64,000 bases of DNA from Roseibium album (GCA_001404055.1 CXTY01000016.1:62001-126000), one strand, 5' to 3'. Shown: positions 22,572 to 33,058, counted from the stretch's first letter. Notes: generated from the letters alone by a model not told the origin. Program-made: numbers and translations.

Positions 22572-23873
22572 TTACTCAGCCGCCACCAGCGTCGAAGAAG
22601 ACTTCGACTTGGCGACATAGTCATCGATGCGTTGTTCGATAACCGGCCGGAAATTCTTGATCAAACCCTGGATCGGCCAGGCAGCCGCATCCCCGAGCGC
22701 ACAAATTGTGTGGCCTTCAACCTGCTTGGTCACTTTAAACAGCATGTCGATTTCCTCATAAGAGGATTCGCCCTTGACCATGCGTTCCATCACACGCCAC
22801 ATCCAACCGGTACCTTCACGGCACGGTGTGCATTGCCCGCAGCTTTCATGCTTGTAGAAGTAGGAAAGCCGCGCAATCGCCTTGATGATGTCAGTTGACT
22901 TGTCCATCACGATCACCGCTGCGGTCCCCAGGCCAGAGCCCATACCGCGCAGCGTGTCGAAATCCATCGGCGCGTCCTTGATCTCCTCAGCCGTGCAGCA
23001 AGGAACAGAGGATCCACCTGGAATAACGGCTAGAAGATTATCCCAACCACCGCGAATGCCACCGCAATGCTTGTCAATCATCTCAGAAAATGGAACGCCC
23101 AGTTCTTCTTCAAAGGTCGCCGGTTGGTTGACGTGACCAGAAACACAGAAGAGTTTCGTACCGGTGTTGTTGGGGCGTCCTAGTGCGGAGAACCATGCAG
23201 CGCCACGACGCAAAATGGTCGGCGCAACAGCAATGGATTCCACGTTGTTCACCGTGGTTGGGCAACCATAAAGTCCAACATTGGCAGGAAACGGCGGCTT
23301 CAGGCGCGGTTGGCCCTTCTTGCCTTCCATGCTTTCAAGAAGCGCTGTTTCTTCACCGCAAATATATGCGCCAGCGCCATGATGAACGTAGATATCGAAA
23401 TCGTAGCCGTTCTTGTTGTTCTTGCCGATCAGACCCGCATCGTATGCCTGATCAATGGCAGCTTGCAGGCGCTCGCGTTCGCGAATGAACTCACCGCGCA
23501 CGTAGATGTAAGCGGCGATTGCGCCCATGGCGAAACCAGCCACAAAACAGCCTTCAACCAAGGTATGCGGATCATGGCGCAGAATTTCGCGGTCCTTACA
23601 GGTTCCGGGCTCGGACTCGTCAGCATTGACGACGAGATAAGCCGGGCGACCATCGGATTCTTTCGGCATGAACGACCACTTCAGGCCGGTTGGAAAGCCT
23701 GCACCGCCACGGCCACGCAGACCGGAGTCCTTCATTTCCTGAACGATCCAGTCGCGCCCCTTGTCGATAAGACCCTTCGTGTTGTCCCACTGACCGCGTT
23801 TCCTGGCGCCTTCAAGGCCCCAGTCGTGCAGACCGTAGATATTGGTGAAGATCCGATCCTGATCTTTCAGCAT
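22572..23873 (-). CDS. nuoF: NADH-quinone oxidoreductase subunit F
   Basis: NuoF binds NADH, FMN and cluster N3 at the tip of complex I. The 433-residue protein has the nucleotide-binding glycine motif [23 protein letters not shown]-contact [20 protein letters not shown] and the [4Fe-4S] motif [16 protein letters not shown] with a later Cys in [13 protein letters not shown]. It overlaps nothing and follows nuoE by nine bases. Confidence 0.97.
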   Translation of the reverse strand: MLKDQDRIFTNIYGLHDWGLEGARKRGQWDNTKGLIDKGRDWIVQEMKDSGLRGRGGAGFPTGLKWSFMPKESDGRPAYLVVNADESEPGTCKDREILRHDPHTLVEGCFVAGFAMGAIAAYIYVRGEFIRERERLQAAIDQAYDAGLIGKNNKNGYDFDIYVHHGAGAYICGEETALLESMEGKKGQPRLKPPFPANVGLYGCPTTVNNVESIAVAPTILRRGAAWFSALGRPNNTGTKLFCVSGHVNQPATFEEELGVPFSEMIDKHCGGIRGGWDNLLAVIPGGSSVPCCTAEEIKDAPMDFDTLRGMGSGLGTAAVIVMDKSTDIIKAIARLSYFYKHESCGQCTPCREGTGWMWRVMERMVKGESSYEEIDMLFKVTKQVEGHTICALGDAAAWPIQGLIKNFRPVIEQRIDDYVAKSKSSSTLVAAE

Positions 23874-23882
23874 CTCTTCCCC

Positions 23883-25115
23883 CTAGTCTTCGTTCTTCGA
23901 GGAGGCCACTTCACCGGCTTCCACGCGCTTGGAAAATTCTGTGTCTTCACCGGAAGCAAGCGTTTTCGCCTGTTCAATCCAGCCATCACGCTCGATACGT
24001 CCCTTGAACTTCAAACGACTGTCGACCCATGCAATTTCTTCCGGTCCCCAACTCGCGACCTGGTCGAAGTGGAAAAAACCAAGCTCATGCAAGGTAACCT
24101 CGAGCTTCGGACCGACGCCCTTGAGTTTCTTCAGATCATCAGGTTTGCCACCCCGGGCTGCCTTCAGAACTTCAGGAGCTTTCTCCGCAACAGCTGGTTC
24201 GCTTTCAGCCTTTGCAGGTGCAGCCTTTTTCTTCGGCGCAGCAGGTTTTGCCGTTGCCTTTTTGGCGGCAGGTGCTTGCTTGGCAGGGGCATCAGCTTTT
24301 TTGGGCGCTGGAGAGGCCGCCGGCGCGTCTGCTTTTTTCTCTGCTTTTGCAGCAAAGGCAGCTCTTACTTTCGCCACAGCATCTTCAGCTGGCGTTGGAA
24401 CGCCATCAAAGTCATTGCCATCGGCGTTGATCGGTCCACCTGCAAACGCATGTGAAGCTTTCTCAGAGCCGTCCACCAGATGAGCAACCGGCGGTACACC
24501 CTTGGTGTCGTCTTCGATCTCGGTAAGGGTGGTAGCACCACCTTCGGCCATCGCAAACCGGCGCCCGTTTTGCGGCCCTGGCGTTACTTCGTTGCCTGCA
24601 GCGATATCATCAATCAGTGTGTTGAAGCTGTCTTCTGTCAGATCTTCATAGGTGTCCTTGAAGATCTGAACCATTGGCGCATTTACACATGCGCCCAGGC
24701 ACTCAACCTCTTCCCAGGAAAACATTCCGTCTTCGGAAATCTCGTGCATGTGCTTTGCGATGCGCGATTTACAAATCTTGATCAGATCTTCAGAGCCACG
24801 CAGCTGACAAGGCGTGGTGCCACAAACCTGGATATGAGCTTTCTTGCCGACCGGCTGAAGCTGGAACATCGTGTAAAATGTTGCAACTTCCAGAACGCGG
24901 ATCTTCGGCATGTCGAGCAGATCCGCGATATAGCGAATTGAGGGTTCGCTCACCCAGCCTTCGTTCTGTTCCTGTGCGCGCCACAAAAGCGGAATCACGG
25001 CAGAGGCTTGGCGGCCAGCCGGATACCGGTCAATCAGCTTCTTTGCCCACGCGAGATTGTTCTCGGTGAAATCGAAGCTTTCTGGTTGTTCCGCAGCAAG
25101 TCGGCGAACAGCCAT
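23883..25115 (-). CDS. nuoE: NADH-quinone oxidoreductase subunit E with a long C-terminal extension
   Basis: NuoE holds cluster N1a and pairs with NuoF. Residues 1-200 are the thioredoxin-like core with cluster cysteines at 98, 103, 139 and 143 ([29 protein letters not shown]). The protein is 410 residues, about twice the E. coli length. After residue 205 comes a spacer, then an Ala/Lys/Pro-rich stretch (about 252-316, [19 protein letters not shown] style) and a C-terminal helix-hairpin-helix-like domain ([20 protein letters not shown], residues 329-348). Such extended NuoE forms occur in related bacteria, where the tail has no known role. The tail looks like a flexible tether with a small DNA- or protein-binding head. 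Confidence 0.93.
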   Translation of the reverse strand: MAVRRLAAEQPESFDFTENNLAWAKKLIDRYPAGRQASAVIPLLWRAQEQNEGWVSEPSIRYIADLLDMPKIRVLEVATFYTMFQLQPVGKKAHIQVCGTTPCQLRGSEDLIKICKSRIAKHMHEISEDGMFSWEEVECLGACVNAPMVQIFKDTYEDLTEDSFNTLIDDIAAGNEVTPGPQNGRRFAMAEGGATTLTEIEDDTKGVPPVAHLVDGSEKASHAFAGGPINADGNDFDGVPTPAEDAVAKVRAAFAAKAEKKADAPAASPAPKKADAPAKQAPAAKKATAKPAAPKKKAAPAKAESEPAVAEKAPEVLKAARGGKPDDLKKLKGVGPKLEVTLHELGFFHFDQVASWGPEEIAWVDSRLKFKGRIERDGWIEQAKTLASGEDTEFSKRVEAGEVASSKNED

Positions 25116-25196
25116 GGTGTTATCCCCGTTCTGTCACAATGACCGGAGCCGGACGGGCGGCTGCCAGGGTCGAAAAATTGTGGCGAGTTCTCCGCA

Positions 25197-26381
25197 TCAG
25201 CGGTCAACCTCACCGAACACAATGTCCATGGAACCCAGCACCGCAGAAACGTCTGCGAGCTGGTGGCCACGACACATGAAGTCCATGGCCTGCAGATGAG
25301 CAAACCCAGGTGCCTTGATTTTGCAGCGGTACGGCTTGTTGGTGCCATCGGCCACCAGATAAACGCCAAATTCTCCCTTCGGCGCTTCTACCGCTGCATA
25401 AACCTCACCGGCCGGAACATGATAGCCTTCGGTATAAAGCTTGAAATGATGGATAAGTGCTTCCATCGATCGCTTCATTTCGCCCCGCTTGGGCGGAACA
25501 ATCTTGCCATCAACTGAAGAGATTGGCCCTGTCTCGACTGTCAATTTTTCAAGGCACTGCTTCATGATCCGCACCGACTGGCGCATTTCTTCCATGCGGA
25601 TCAGATAGCGGTCATAGCAGTCGCCGTTCTTGCCGATTGGAATGTCGAAGTCGAGTTCGGAATAACACTCATACGGCTGTGACTTGCGAAGATCCCAGGC
25701 AGCGCCGGATCCGCGTACCATCACGCCTGAAAATCCCCAGGCCCAGGCATCATCGAGCTCAACAACACCGATATCAACGTTGCGCTGCTTGAAAATTCGA
25801 TTATCGGTCAGAAGGCCTTCAATATCGTCAAGTGTCTGCAGGAATGGGTCGCAGAAGTCCCAAATATCGTCGAGCAGATCGCGTGGCAAGTCCTGATGAA
25901 CACCGCCCGGCCGCACATAAGCTGCGTGCATACGGGCTCCGCATGCGCGCTCATAGAAGACCATCAGTTCTTCACGCGGTTCAAACCCCCAGAGCGGTGG
26001 CGTCAGGGCTCCAACGTCCATTGCTTGCGTTGTCACGTTCAGCAGATGCGACAGGATGCGCCCGATTTCGGAAAAAAGAACCCGCACCAACTGGCCACGT
26101 TTAGGTACTTCAATCTCAAGCATTCGCTCCACCGCAATGGCAAAGGCATGCTCTTGATTCATTGGAGCGACGTAATCTAGACGATCAAAATATGGAATTG
26201 CCTGCAGAAAAGTCTTCTGCTCGATCAGCTTTTCAGTCCCGCGGTGCAGAAGCCCAATGTGCGGATCGACGCGTGTCACAACCTCGCCATCCAGTTCCAG
26301 TACCAGACGCAAAACGCCGTGGGCAGCTGGGTGCTGTGGCCCGAAGTTAATATTGAAGTTACGGACCTGAGCCTCAGCCAT
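25197..26381 (-). CDS. nuoD: NADH-quinone oxidoreductase subunit D
   Basis: NuoD (49-kDa homologue) forms the quinone site with NuoB. The 394-residue protein starts [20 protein letters not shown], the family hallmark; HPAAHG carries the quinone-site histidine. The C-terminus ends [15 protein letters not shown] as expected. I use ATG 26381, preceded by AGGAA; it overlaps the last eight bases of the upstream GFA gene, so the inserted gene and nuoD are translationally linked. Confidence 0.96.
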   Translation of the reverse strand: MAEAQVRNFNINFGPQHPAAHGVLRLVLELDGEVVTRVDPHIGLLHRGTEKLIEQKTFLQAIPYFDRLDYVAPMNQEHAFAIAVERMLEIEVPKRGQLVRVLFSEIGRILSHLLNVTTQAMDVGALTPPLWGFEPREELMVFYERACGARMHAAYVRPGGVHQDLPRDLLDDIWDFCDPFLQTLDDIEGLLTDNRIFKQRNVDIGVVELDDAWAWGFSGVMVRGSGAAWDLRKSQPYECYSELDFDIPIGKNGDCYDRYLIRMEEMRQSVRIMKQCLEKLTVETGPISSVDGKIVPPKRGEMKRSMEALIHHFKLYTEGYHVPAGEVYAAVEAPKGEFGVYLVADGTNKPYRCKIKAPGFAHLQAMDFMCRGHQLADVSAVLGSMDIVFGEVDR

Positions 26382-26814
26382 CTTGAGGTTCCTGATTTGA
26401 TGCATACATGGCGAACACTTCCGGACCAGTCATGCGGGTGGTTTCATTTGCAAATGCATAGTTGGTCGGTTGCTCGTCAACAAAGATTTCTGACTTGAAA
26501 TTAAAGACAGGAGGATCGTCAAAAGCTTGTGCAGAAAGGGATGTATGGGAACCGTCTCGCAAACGCCACGCAATCGTCGACCCGCAAGTCTTGCAGAACA
26601 CGCGTTCGCCATAACCCGAAGACCGGTAAACACCGAGTGCGTCTTCGCTATCGAACTTCACGCTGTCTCCGCAGGAAACAGCCATGTAAGTGCCACCTGT
26701 CCAGCGCCTGCACATCCCGCAGTGACATATGCCCATTTCATCGTTGACGGGTTCAGCAGTGAACTTGACGTCCCCGCAAAGACAACCGCCTGATAGCCGA
26801 TTACTCATCTCCAC
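26374..26814 (-). CDS. GFA/CENP-V family zinc protein between nuoC and nuoD
   Basis: Members of this family bind zinc; some activate formaldehyde-glutathione adducts, most are uncharacterised. The 146-residue protein has the zinc cysteines Cys11, Cys13, Cys30, Cys32, Cys35, Cys74 and Cys77 ([29 protein letters not shown]). It sits six bases after the nuoC stop and overlaps the nuoD ATG by eight bases, so it is a full member of the nuo transcript. GFA proteins are not part of complex I. Glutathione-dependent detoxification or a zinc/thiol chaperone role are possibilities; neither can be decided from sequence. Confidence 0.88.
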   Translation of the reverse strand: MEMSNRLSGGCLCGDVKFTAEPVNDEMGICHCGMCRRWTGGTYMAVSCGDSVKFDSEDALGVYRSSGYGERVFCKTCGSTIAWRLRDGSHTSLSAQAFDDPPVFNFKSEIFVDEQPTNYAFANETTRMTGPEVFAMYASNQEPQDG

Positions 26815-26820
26815 CCTGCC

Positions 26821-27426
26821 CTAATTCGTCTCTGCTTTCTCGTCACCAGGAAGCACGTATTCCGTGCCCTCCCAAGGCGAGAGAAAATCAAAAGACCGCA
26901 TTTCCTGATTCAGGCGCACCGGCTCATAAACAACGCGTTTTTTCTCGTCGTCATACCGTACTTCCACGAATCCGGTGACCGGGAAGTCTTTTCGAAGCGG
27001 ATGACCGTCAAAACCGTAGTCAGTCAAGATACGGCGAAGATCCGGATGGCCGGAAAACAGAATGCCGTACATATCGTATGCTTCGCGCTCGAACCACTCC
27101 GCACCCGGGAATAGCGGCGTCAGCGAAGCCACCGGCGTGGTTTCATCGGTTGCGACTTTCACCCGGATACGCTCGTTCTGAACAGGTGAAAGGAAGTGAT
27201 AAACCACGTCGAAACGTTTTTCGCGCGAGGGATAGTCCACACCGCAAATATCCGTCAGATTGACGAATTTGCAGGAGCTGTTGTCACGCAGAAAGCGAAC
27301 CACGTCGAGAATATCAGTGGCGTTGACGATCAGCGTTAGCTCACCGTAATCAACGCTCCAGGACACAAGGGACTCTGCCAAGCCAAGCTCAATATGCTCA
27401 GCGAGTTCCTTCAAGGTCTCGTCCAT
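26821..27426 (-). CDS. nuoC: NADH-quinone oxidoreductase subunit C
   Basis: NuoC (30-kDa homologue) is a cofactor-free peripheral subunit that braces NuoD. The 201-residue protein has the family signature [20 protein letters not shown] followed by [20 protein letters not shown] and [20 protein letters not shown]. It is a separate gene, not fused with nuoD as in E. coli. Confidence 0.96.
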   Translation of the reverse strand: MDETLKELAEHIELGLAESLVSWSVDYGELTLIVNATDILDVVRFLRDNSSCKFVNLTDICGVDYPSREKRFDVVYHFLSPVQNERIRVKVATDETTPVASLTPLFPGAEWFEREAYDMYGILFSGHPDLRRILTDYGFDGHPLRKDFPVTGFVEVRYDDEKKRVVYEPVRLNQEMRSFDFLSPWEGTEYVLPGDEKAETN

Positions 27427-27512
27427 CTTTTCGCCCTCACTCCAAAGGAGCCAATCTGCAAGGCGCGAGACGCCTCACTTAAAAATCCGCCGCCTAGATG
27501 GCGGCAGAAACT

Positions 27513-28091
27513 TTATCGTTCAATCGTACCTGTCCTGCGGATCTTCTTTTGCAGCATCAAAACACCGTAAAGAAGCGCCTCTGCGGTCGGTGGGCAACCT
27601 GGGACATAAATATCGACAGGAACCACACGGTCGCATCCGCGCACCACTGAGTAGGAATAGTGATAGTACCCCCCGCCATTGGCGCAGGACCCCATCGAGA
27701 TAACATAGCGGGGCTCCGGCATCTGGTCATAGACCTTGCGCAGGGCCGGTGCCATCTTGTTTGTCAGCGTGCCTGCAACAATCATCACATCAGACTGCCG
27801 CGGGGATGCGCGAGGCGCAAAACCGAACCGCTCAGCGTCATAGCGCGGCATCGACATCTGCATCATCTCAACTGCACAGCAGGCAAGCCCGAAAGTCATC
27901 CACATGAGCGAACCCGTACGCGCCCACTGAATAAGATTGTCGGTGGAAGTGACGAGAAAGCCCTTGTCAGCAAGCTCATTGTTGACTTCCAGGAAGAACG
28001 GATCATCGGCGCCGACCGGATTGCCGGTATTAGGATCGACAATTCCCCGGGGCTGTTGCGCAATGAGCGGCTTGGTTGTGGTCAATCCCAT
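27513..28091 (-). CDS. nuoB: NADH-quinone oxidoreductase subunit B
   Basis: NuoB carries cluster N2, the last electron carrier before quinone. The 192-residue protein shows [12 protein letters not shown] (tandem cysteines), [14 protein letters not shown] and [18 protein letters not shown], which together give the four ligands. I use ATG 28091 ([16 protein letters not shown]), inside the nuoA 3' end with a 10-base overlap; longer in-frame starts give an arginine-rich tail not seen in the family. Confidence 0.95.
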   Translation of the reverse strand: MGLTTTKPLIAQQPRGIVDPNTGNPVGADDPFFLEVNNELADKGFLVTSTDNLIQWARTGSLMWMTFGLACCAVEMMQMSMPRYDAERFGFAPRASPRQSDVMIVAGTLTNKMAPALRKVYDQMPEPRYVISMGSCANGGGYYHYSYSVVRGCDRVVPVDIYVPGCPPTAEALLYGVLMLQKKIRRTGTIER

Positions 28092-28447
28092 TCCAGCGCT
28101 CCCTTTTTCCATTCGTAGATAAAGCCGACGGTCAGGACGCCGAGGAATATCATCATCGACCAGAAACCGTACCAACCGAGATCGCCAAAGACTGTCGCCC
28201 AGGGAAACAGAAACGCGACCTCAAGGTCAAAAATTATGAAAAGAATCGCGACCAGGTAAAACCGTATATCGAACTTCATACGTGCGTCATCAAATGCGTT
28301 GAAGCCGCACTCATATGCGGAAAGTTTTTCCGGGTCAGGATTCTTGTAAGCGAGCAGGAACGGAGAAACCAGCAGCGCAAGGCCGATCACCAGCGCTATG
28401 CCGATGAACACGACAATCGGGATATATTCCCGCAACAGTTCTTCCAT
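28082..28447 (-). CDS. nuoA: NADH-quinone oxidoreductase subunit A
   Basis: NuoA (ND3) is a three-helix membrane subunit near the quinone entry. The 121-residue protein contains the conserved loop [20 protein letters not shown] between helices 1 and 2 and [20 protein letters not shown] in helix 2. It is the first gene of the nuo operon; the 508-base gap upstream should contain the operon promoter. Confidence 0.96.
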   Translation of the reverse strand: MEELLREYIPIVVFIGIALVIGLALLVSPFLLAYKNPDPEKLSAYECGFNAFDDARMKFDIRFYLVAILFIIFDLEVAFLFPWATVFGDLGWYGFWSMMIFLGVLTVGFIYEWKKGALEWD

Positions 28448-28955
28448 TTCTTTCGCGTCCTTGCATATGGAGCTGGATCAGGGAGACCCATCACCGATGT
28501 TCTGCACGTCACTGCCAATCGACCGGGAGGTCAGGCAGAACTCATCGACTATCTAAAACCAACATGCGAGCGCACGCTTAGCTTACGGCTTGTTGCAACG
28601 CAAGACCCACTTACGGCCAAACTATTGCCACAGTTGAATCAAATTTCCGCCGACCCTCGACAACTCCCCGATTTTAGCCAGTTTGCAACCATGCAATAGC
28701 CCACATCAAACTGATGGGAATAATGCCGCACCAACTACAGAAATACACCTGAGCCAAGAATCGAAGAGGAATCAAGGAAAATCAAAATCTTCATGGCTGG
28801 GAACCGCTACACAAATTCATGACGACAAAAACAGAAGTCAGTTGGAGAGCGTGAAACAATCTTCCCGCAAACGCCTTGTGCACCGGTCAACGGAACGATC
28901 AAGTCGCGCTTTAACAAATGGAGAGAAGTCCATGAAAAGACTTTAAAACCGTGAG
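28448..28955. other. Upstream region of the nuo operon
   Basis: No gene is supported in this gap; the 87-codon plus-strand frame at 28683-28946 is low-complexity, Ser/Asn/Lys-rich and starts without a ribosome binding site. The nuo promoter should be here, but I found no -35/-10 pair that stands out. The gap is bounded on the right by the first tRNA-Asp, which points toward it. Confidence 0.5.
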
Positions 28956-29032
28956 TGGCGCGAGTGACGGGACTCGAACCCGCGACCTCCGGCGTGACAG
29001 GCCGGCACTCTAACCAACTGAGCTACACCCGC
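28956..29032 (-). tRNA. tRNA-Asp (GTC), copy 1
   Basis: The minus strand folds as a full cloverleaf: acceptor GCGGGTG/CACTCGC (one G-U pair), D-arm GCTCAGTTGGTTAGAGT, anticodon loop CTGTCAC with anticodon GTC, T-loop GGGTTCGAGTCCC. The discriminator is G and CCA is encoded (TGG at 28956-28958). It is identical to the second copy 59 bases away. Confidence 0.97.
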
Positions 29033-29091
29033 ACATTCACGGTATATAATGCGCCAACCCTCAAAAGTACGTAGGTACGTTTTTTGAGAAG

Positions 29092-29168
29092 TGGCGCGAG
29101 TGACGGGACTCGAACCCGCGACCTCCGGCGTGACAGGCCGGCACTCTAACCAACTGAGCTACACCCGC
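29092..29168 (-). tRNA. tRNA-Asp (GTC), copy 2
   Basis: Same 77-base sequence as copy 1, with anticodon GTC and encoded CCA. The 59-base spacer contains TATATA at 29043-29048 read on the minus strand as a possible -10 for copy 1, so each copy may have its own promoter. Confidence 0.97.
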
Positions 29169-29465
29169 TTCGCGCGGCGACGTGATGTCGTCGCGAAGTG
29201 GCGCTGATGTACGGCGGCTGGATTGCGAAGTCAAGCTCCCTATTGCATCCAAATTATCATTTTTCGACAAAGCGGCGGGCAATCTGGTTTTTCCACTTCG
29301 GGCCGGTCTCATTTCAGTGTGGATAACCAACGGAAATGAAACGCCGAAATCCAAAAAACGCCAATAATTTTACGTCGTTGAAGACAAAGAACCACGTCTG
29401 CATGTCCCCGCCGAAAACGGACAAAGGTCTTTCTGTAATTTCAGTTCAAGGGTGTCAAATCGCCC

Positions 29466-31124
29466 CTATTCGGCAGGCACCAGTCGGGTTTCCCTGAGTT
29501 GCCCCTCTTTTGCCAGTATGGGAACGGCAACCACAGCAAACAACGAGTTGATTTCCTTCAAACTACGCATCACTTCCATATGCGCATTACTGGACTCCAT
29601 GCTTTCCGGCGTTCTTGTTTGCAGCCTGCCAAGATGTCTGTTGTGGCTCTCTCGTTCGAGTTCCCGCATGCGATCTTTTTCTAAAATCAGTTCCCGTGCT
29701 GATGCAACGTCGCTGGACACCAGCACGTTCAACGCCAGATTCATATTTGCAAGGACGCGGTCATGCATGCGTTCCAGCTCCAGCTGGCCTTCTGGTGAAA
29801 AGCTTATTTTGTTTTTCTGCAGGTCAAGTGCTCGTTCAAACAAGTTCTTCGACACCAGGTCCCCTGCCCGTTCCAGGTTAACGGCGTAGCTGACCAACTC
29901 CATGCTGCGCTCTGCTTCTTCGGAAGTCAGCTCTCCTCGGTTTACCTCCGCCACATAGAGTTTGATGTCGGAATGGATCTTGTTGACGCTGATATCGAGT
30001 TGCTGAAGTCGCCGGATTTCCTCTTGCGTGCCCTTATCGAGCATCATCATGACGGGCCGGGCCATCAATTCCACAATTTCCCCCATGCGCAGCAGCTCTC
30101 GCGTTGCACTGGCCAGGGCAAGACGCGGCACATGAACCACACGTTCATCCAACGCACTTTGTGGTTCAAGACGTTCAGCCTCATTTTCATCTCTGGCAGC
30201 TGGCGTGACCATCTCCACGAGCCGCGCGACAAGCCCGGTCAAAGGCAAACACAATATGACCAATACCAGATTGAAAAGAACATGCAGTGCAACGACTTGT
30301 TGCGCCGGGTCGCTGCTTATTCGCTCAAGTGGCAAGGGAAAGAAGGTAACAAGAACAAGCGCTATAACAGCGCCACAGGCACGGAAGACAAAATTGCCAA
30401 GCGGTAGAAGTCTTGCCTTCTGCTCCATTCCCCTGGTGAGCCACAGGGCAACAACGCCTGCACCTATGTTGGCGCCCAATACCAGCGGGATGGCTGCCTC
30501 CATAGGTAAACCGGCCTTTTGGACAAATGCGGAAATCATGAGAACTGCCGCTACGCTGGAATGAACCAGAAAAGCGAGCAATGCTCCCACGGCCAAAGCA
30601 GTCGGAGCATCGTTTGCCAGGAAGCCGGCCACATAAGGCATAAAGTTTGCCTCTTTTAGCGGCGCAGTCGATTCCCCAATCATCTGCAGGGAAATCAGGA
30701 CCAGAGCTATTCCGATGAGAATCCGCCCAGCCTGTTTCACCATCCGCGACTCGATTTTGAGAAAAAGCCAGGCACCCACCGCCAATAGCAGCGGTATCAG
30801 CCAACTGAGGTCGAAACTCAAAAACTGGACGACAAGGGCAGACCCCAGATCTGCGCCAAGCAAAACTGCAAGGCCTGCGGAGGTTGAAAGGAATCCTGAC
30901 GTCGCAAATCCGGCTGCTAAAACGGCAACTGCCGTTGCACTTTGAAGCATGATGGCAACCACGGCGCCGGAAGCTGCTCCGGTGACCCGTCCGGAGGCTG
31001 CCTTGCCGATCACCCGGCGAAGGGATGGCCCCGATGCACGTTCGAACCCAGTTCGAACCATCCTTACTGCATAGAGGAGCAGCATCACTGCTCCCAACAT
31101 TTTAATCAAAACGAGAATCGCCAT
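29466..31124 (-). CDS. Na+/phosphate cotransporter family protein with C-terminal PhoU-like domain
   Basis: The 552-residue protein has two inverted membrane repeats with the SLC34-like motifs QSATAVAVLAAGFATSG (about residue 60) and HSSVAAVLMISAFVQKAG (about residue 190), then DLGSALVVQFL and ANIGAGVVALWL. Residues 340-530 form helical PhoU-like repeats (RRLQQLDISVNKIHSDIKLY). The family imports or exports phosphate with sodium; some members act in other small-anion exchange. It stands alone with no pho genes nearby and no clear terminator. Confidence 0.87.
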   Translation of the reverse strand: MAILVLIKMLGAVMLLLYAVRMVRTGFERASGPSLRRVIGKAASGRVTGAASGAVVAIMLQSATAVAVLAAGFATSGFLSTSAGLAVLLGADLGSALVVQFLSFDLSWLIPLLLAVGAWLFLKIESRMVKQAGRILIGIALVLISLQMIGESTAPLKEANFMPYVAGFLANDAPTALAVGALLAFLVHSSVAAVLMISAFVQKAGLPMEAAIPLVLGANIGAGVVALWLTRGMEQKARLLPLGNFVFRACGAVIALVLVTFFPLPLERISSDPAQQVVALHVLFNLVLVILCLPLTGLVARLVEMVTPAARDENEAERLEPQSALDERVVHVPRLALASATRELLRMGEIVELMARPVMMMLDKGTQEEIRRLQQLDISVNKIHSDIKLYVAEVNRGELTSEEAERSMELVSYAVNLERAGDLVSKNLFERALDLQKNKISFSPEGQLELERMHDRVLANMNLALNVLVSSDVASARELILEKDRMRELERESHNRHLGRLQTRTPESMESSNAHMEVMRSLKEINSLFAVVAVPILAKEGQLRETRLVPAE

Positions 31125-31441
31125 AGTGCTAAGCTTCTAACTCTTCGATATTTTTTTATTTAGCCGCGTAAGTTTATCGGAGCGCGTCGGAATTGAAAAT
31201 AGCTAACAGCATGCACTCAGTACACTTTTTCTTATATGATCATAAGCGCGGCAAATTCAAAGGTTTTTGGTGTTTTCTGAGGGGCGCCTACAGCAGAATA
31301 CGCAAAGTTGTTTTTTGGTCACTCCTTGCATCTGGTTAAATTGCCTCGACCAGAAACTGATCAAATAAGTACAGCGTCAGACAGTCCGTTCCACAATGCA
31401 GGACGGCTACCGTTTTGAATTTCACTGGGAGGAAATTGAAA
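31125..31441. other. Divergent intergenic region
   Basis: This AT-leaning gap separates the Na/Pi cotransporter (left) from the lipocalin-like gene (right) and must contain both promoters. I see no repeat, RNA gene or clear operator. Confidence 0.5.
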
Positions 31442-31906
31442 TTGTCGTCAGATATAGCGAAAAACGGCCATGAGTTGGCACGAGACCTAATTGGCGTCTG
31501 GTGGCTTCTGTCCCGCGTCGACCTTGCTGCAGACGGCAACCTTCGCATCGACCCAACTTTAGGGGCTGAGCCCCTTGGAATATTGACGTATGCTCCCAGC
31601 CATTTCGCCGCTCAGTTTATGAAGCGAAGCCGATCAACTGACAATGAGGCGGTTAAGTCAGTCCAAGGTCAAAACAACACTGGCGCAATCGGCGGCTATG
31701 ACGCCTATTTTGGAACCTATGAAGTCAACGAATTGAACGGCGAAGTACTTCATCGGCTACAAGGTGCGCTTACGCCCGATAACATCGGCCTGGAGGTGTC
31801 ACGCAATCTGAACGTTGACGGCGACAGGCTTGAGATCAGACTAGATACCACAACAGCTGAGGGAGAACCGGTTGAACGCACACTCACCTGGAAGCGCATT
31901 GGTTAG
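31442..31906 (+). CDS. Lipocalin-like domain protein
   Basis: The 154-residue protein starts MSSDIAKNGHELARDLIGVW. The stretch RDLIGVWWLLSRVD near the N-terminus, the central GTYEVNELNGEVLHRLQGAL and the end EPVERTLTWKRI match the eight-stranded lipocalin_5 layout seen in many small uncharacterised bacterial proteins. I chose the TTG at 31442 because GGGAGGAAA lies about six bases before it; TTG codons at 31436 and 31415 are alternatives. There is no signal peptide, so the product is probably cytoplasmic. Ligand unknown. Confidence 0.72.
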   Translation: MSSDIAKNGHELARDLIGVWWLLSRVDLAADGNLRIDPTLGAEPLGILTYAPSHFAAQFMKRSRSTDNEAVKSVQGQNNTGAIGGYDAYFGTYEVNELNGEVLHRLQGALTPDNIGLEVSRNLNVDGDRLEIRLDTTTAEGEPVERTLTWKRIG

Positions 31907-31961
31907 CGTTGCTAGCGGAGCTGGCTGATATCACAAGTTAAAGAGACTTCAGAGCACTTTC

Positions 31962-31995
31962 GCGCCGTATCTTCCTACTTTGGATACGGTAGCGC
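31962..31995. other. Strong hairpin after the lipocalin-like gene
   Basis: CCGTATC at 31965-31971 pairs with GATACGG at 31983-31989; flanking GCGC sequences on both sides extend the stem after a two-base bulge. It lies 56 bases past the stop codon but has no T-run, so it is either an mRNA 3' stabiliser or a weak terminator. Confidence 0.4.
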
Positions 31996-32073
31996 ACTTC
32001 CCCTGCGCTTCAAAAAATCAAAGTATTCCGATAACGAGACCGGAATGCCTAAAGCACTGATAGTGAGGGGAAA

Positions 32074-32149
<76 letters not shown>

Positions 32150-32401
32150 TCAACAAGGTGAGTGCCTTTTAGGGGCTCCCTCATCACTTGGCAAGTCCAA
32201 ATTCGAAGAAAATTATTTCACCGCATGGGCCTGTGGATGACCGAAGAGTGTATGCCTCCGGCCAGCCCTTAGGTTCCGGTAAATTCTTGATTTTTAGTCA
32301 GATCTTTGCCTGGATCAAATTTGTCATCGCAAGGAGCGCACCTGAGAAAGCGACACTCACTATGTCCAAATTCAGCGAATAACCCGCTTCTGCCAAGATT
32401 G

Positions 32402-33058
32402 CTAACGGAAGCGGTAGGCGAACTTCAACATTTCTGTAAGACCTTGCTGTGGATTGTCTGCCGCAAGTCCATTTTGACTGAAGAATTGGGTGAGCCTGGC
32501 AATACCCTGCTTGTCGTTGGGCCCACGGGGAGGCGCCTGTTCCATGAGTTTTGCAGCAATTACCCAGGACATGGTCCTGCGGTAGCGATTTTGGTTGGCC
32601 GAAAATTCGGGATTGCTCGCTGCGCGTTCGAACAAACCACCCCAAGCCTGATTAACCGCATCATTTACAGCTTCAACACGGATGAAACCGGCCTTGTTGG
32701 GGCTTCGGGCCTTGTTCAACAAGTGATCGATGTTGTAGCCCGCCAGATCGCTGCTGGTCGCCTTGATTCCGTAGACCTGCTTCACAAACCCAAGCCAGGC
32801 TTTTTGATAGGACGAATAGCCTGCTCGAACCCAAACACTTGTATTCTCGTCAAGGTTTCCGGGTTTTCGAACGATCGCTACATTTTTGAGGCTTCGACGC
32901 CCGGCTTTCTCAGTGTCGACGGTTTCATCAAAGTCATCCAGAAAGACAAGACGCCCCAGTCGCTCAGGATGCTCGACCTGTACTTGAACCAGCGGGTTTC
33001 GAACCCAGGCATCGAATAGCGCTCTCTGGCGTTGTTTGATCAGGGCCTGCAACGTCAC
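32402..33058 (-). CDS. Uncharacterised protein, possible His-Asn nuclease-like core
   Basis: I do not recognise this 218-residue protein. It starts at a GTG with GGGAG six bases upstream. It is soluble, basic and rich in Asn and Gln. A compact motif at residues 109-120 (NIDHLLNKARSP) followed by AGFIRVEAVNDAVNQAWGGL loosely resembles the D-H-x-x-N arrangement of HNH/endonuclease-VII-like folds, but the zinc or metal residues are not complete enough to assign it. Bases on both sides are ordinary. It lies between hupB and tRNA-Val, where related genomes often have no gene, so it may be an insertion. Confidence 0.7.
   Translation of the reverse strand: MTLQALIKQRQRALFDAWVRNPLVQVQVEHPERLGRLVFLDDFDETVDTEKAGRRSLKNVAIVRKPGNLDENTSVWVRAGYSSYQKAWLGFVKQVYGIKATSSDLAGYNIDHLLNKARSPNKAGFIRVEAVNDAVNQAWGGLFERAASNPEFSANQNRYRRTMSWVIAAKLMEQAPPRGPNDKQGIARLTQFFSQNGLAADNPQQGLTEMLKFAYRFR

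Noticed and set aside
28683..28946. 87-codon plus-strand frame upstream of nuoA
   Set aside because: Ser/Asn/Lys-rich low-complexity product with no ribosome site and no recognisable fold.
29061..29354. 97-codon frame on the minus strand containing VAQLVRVPACHAGGRGFESR
   Set aside because: That phrase is the translation of the tRNA-Asp gene and is a known annotation artefact.
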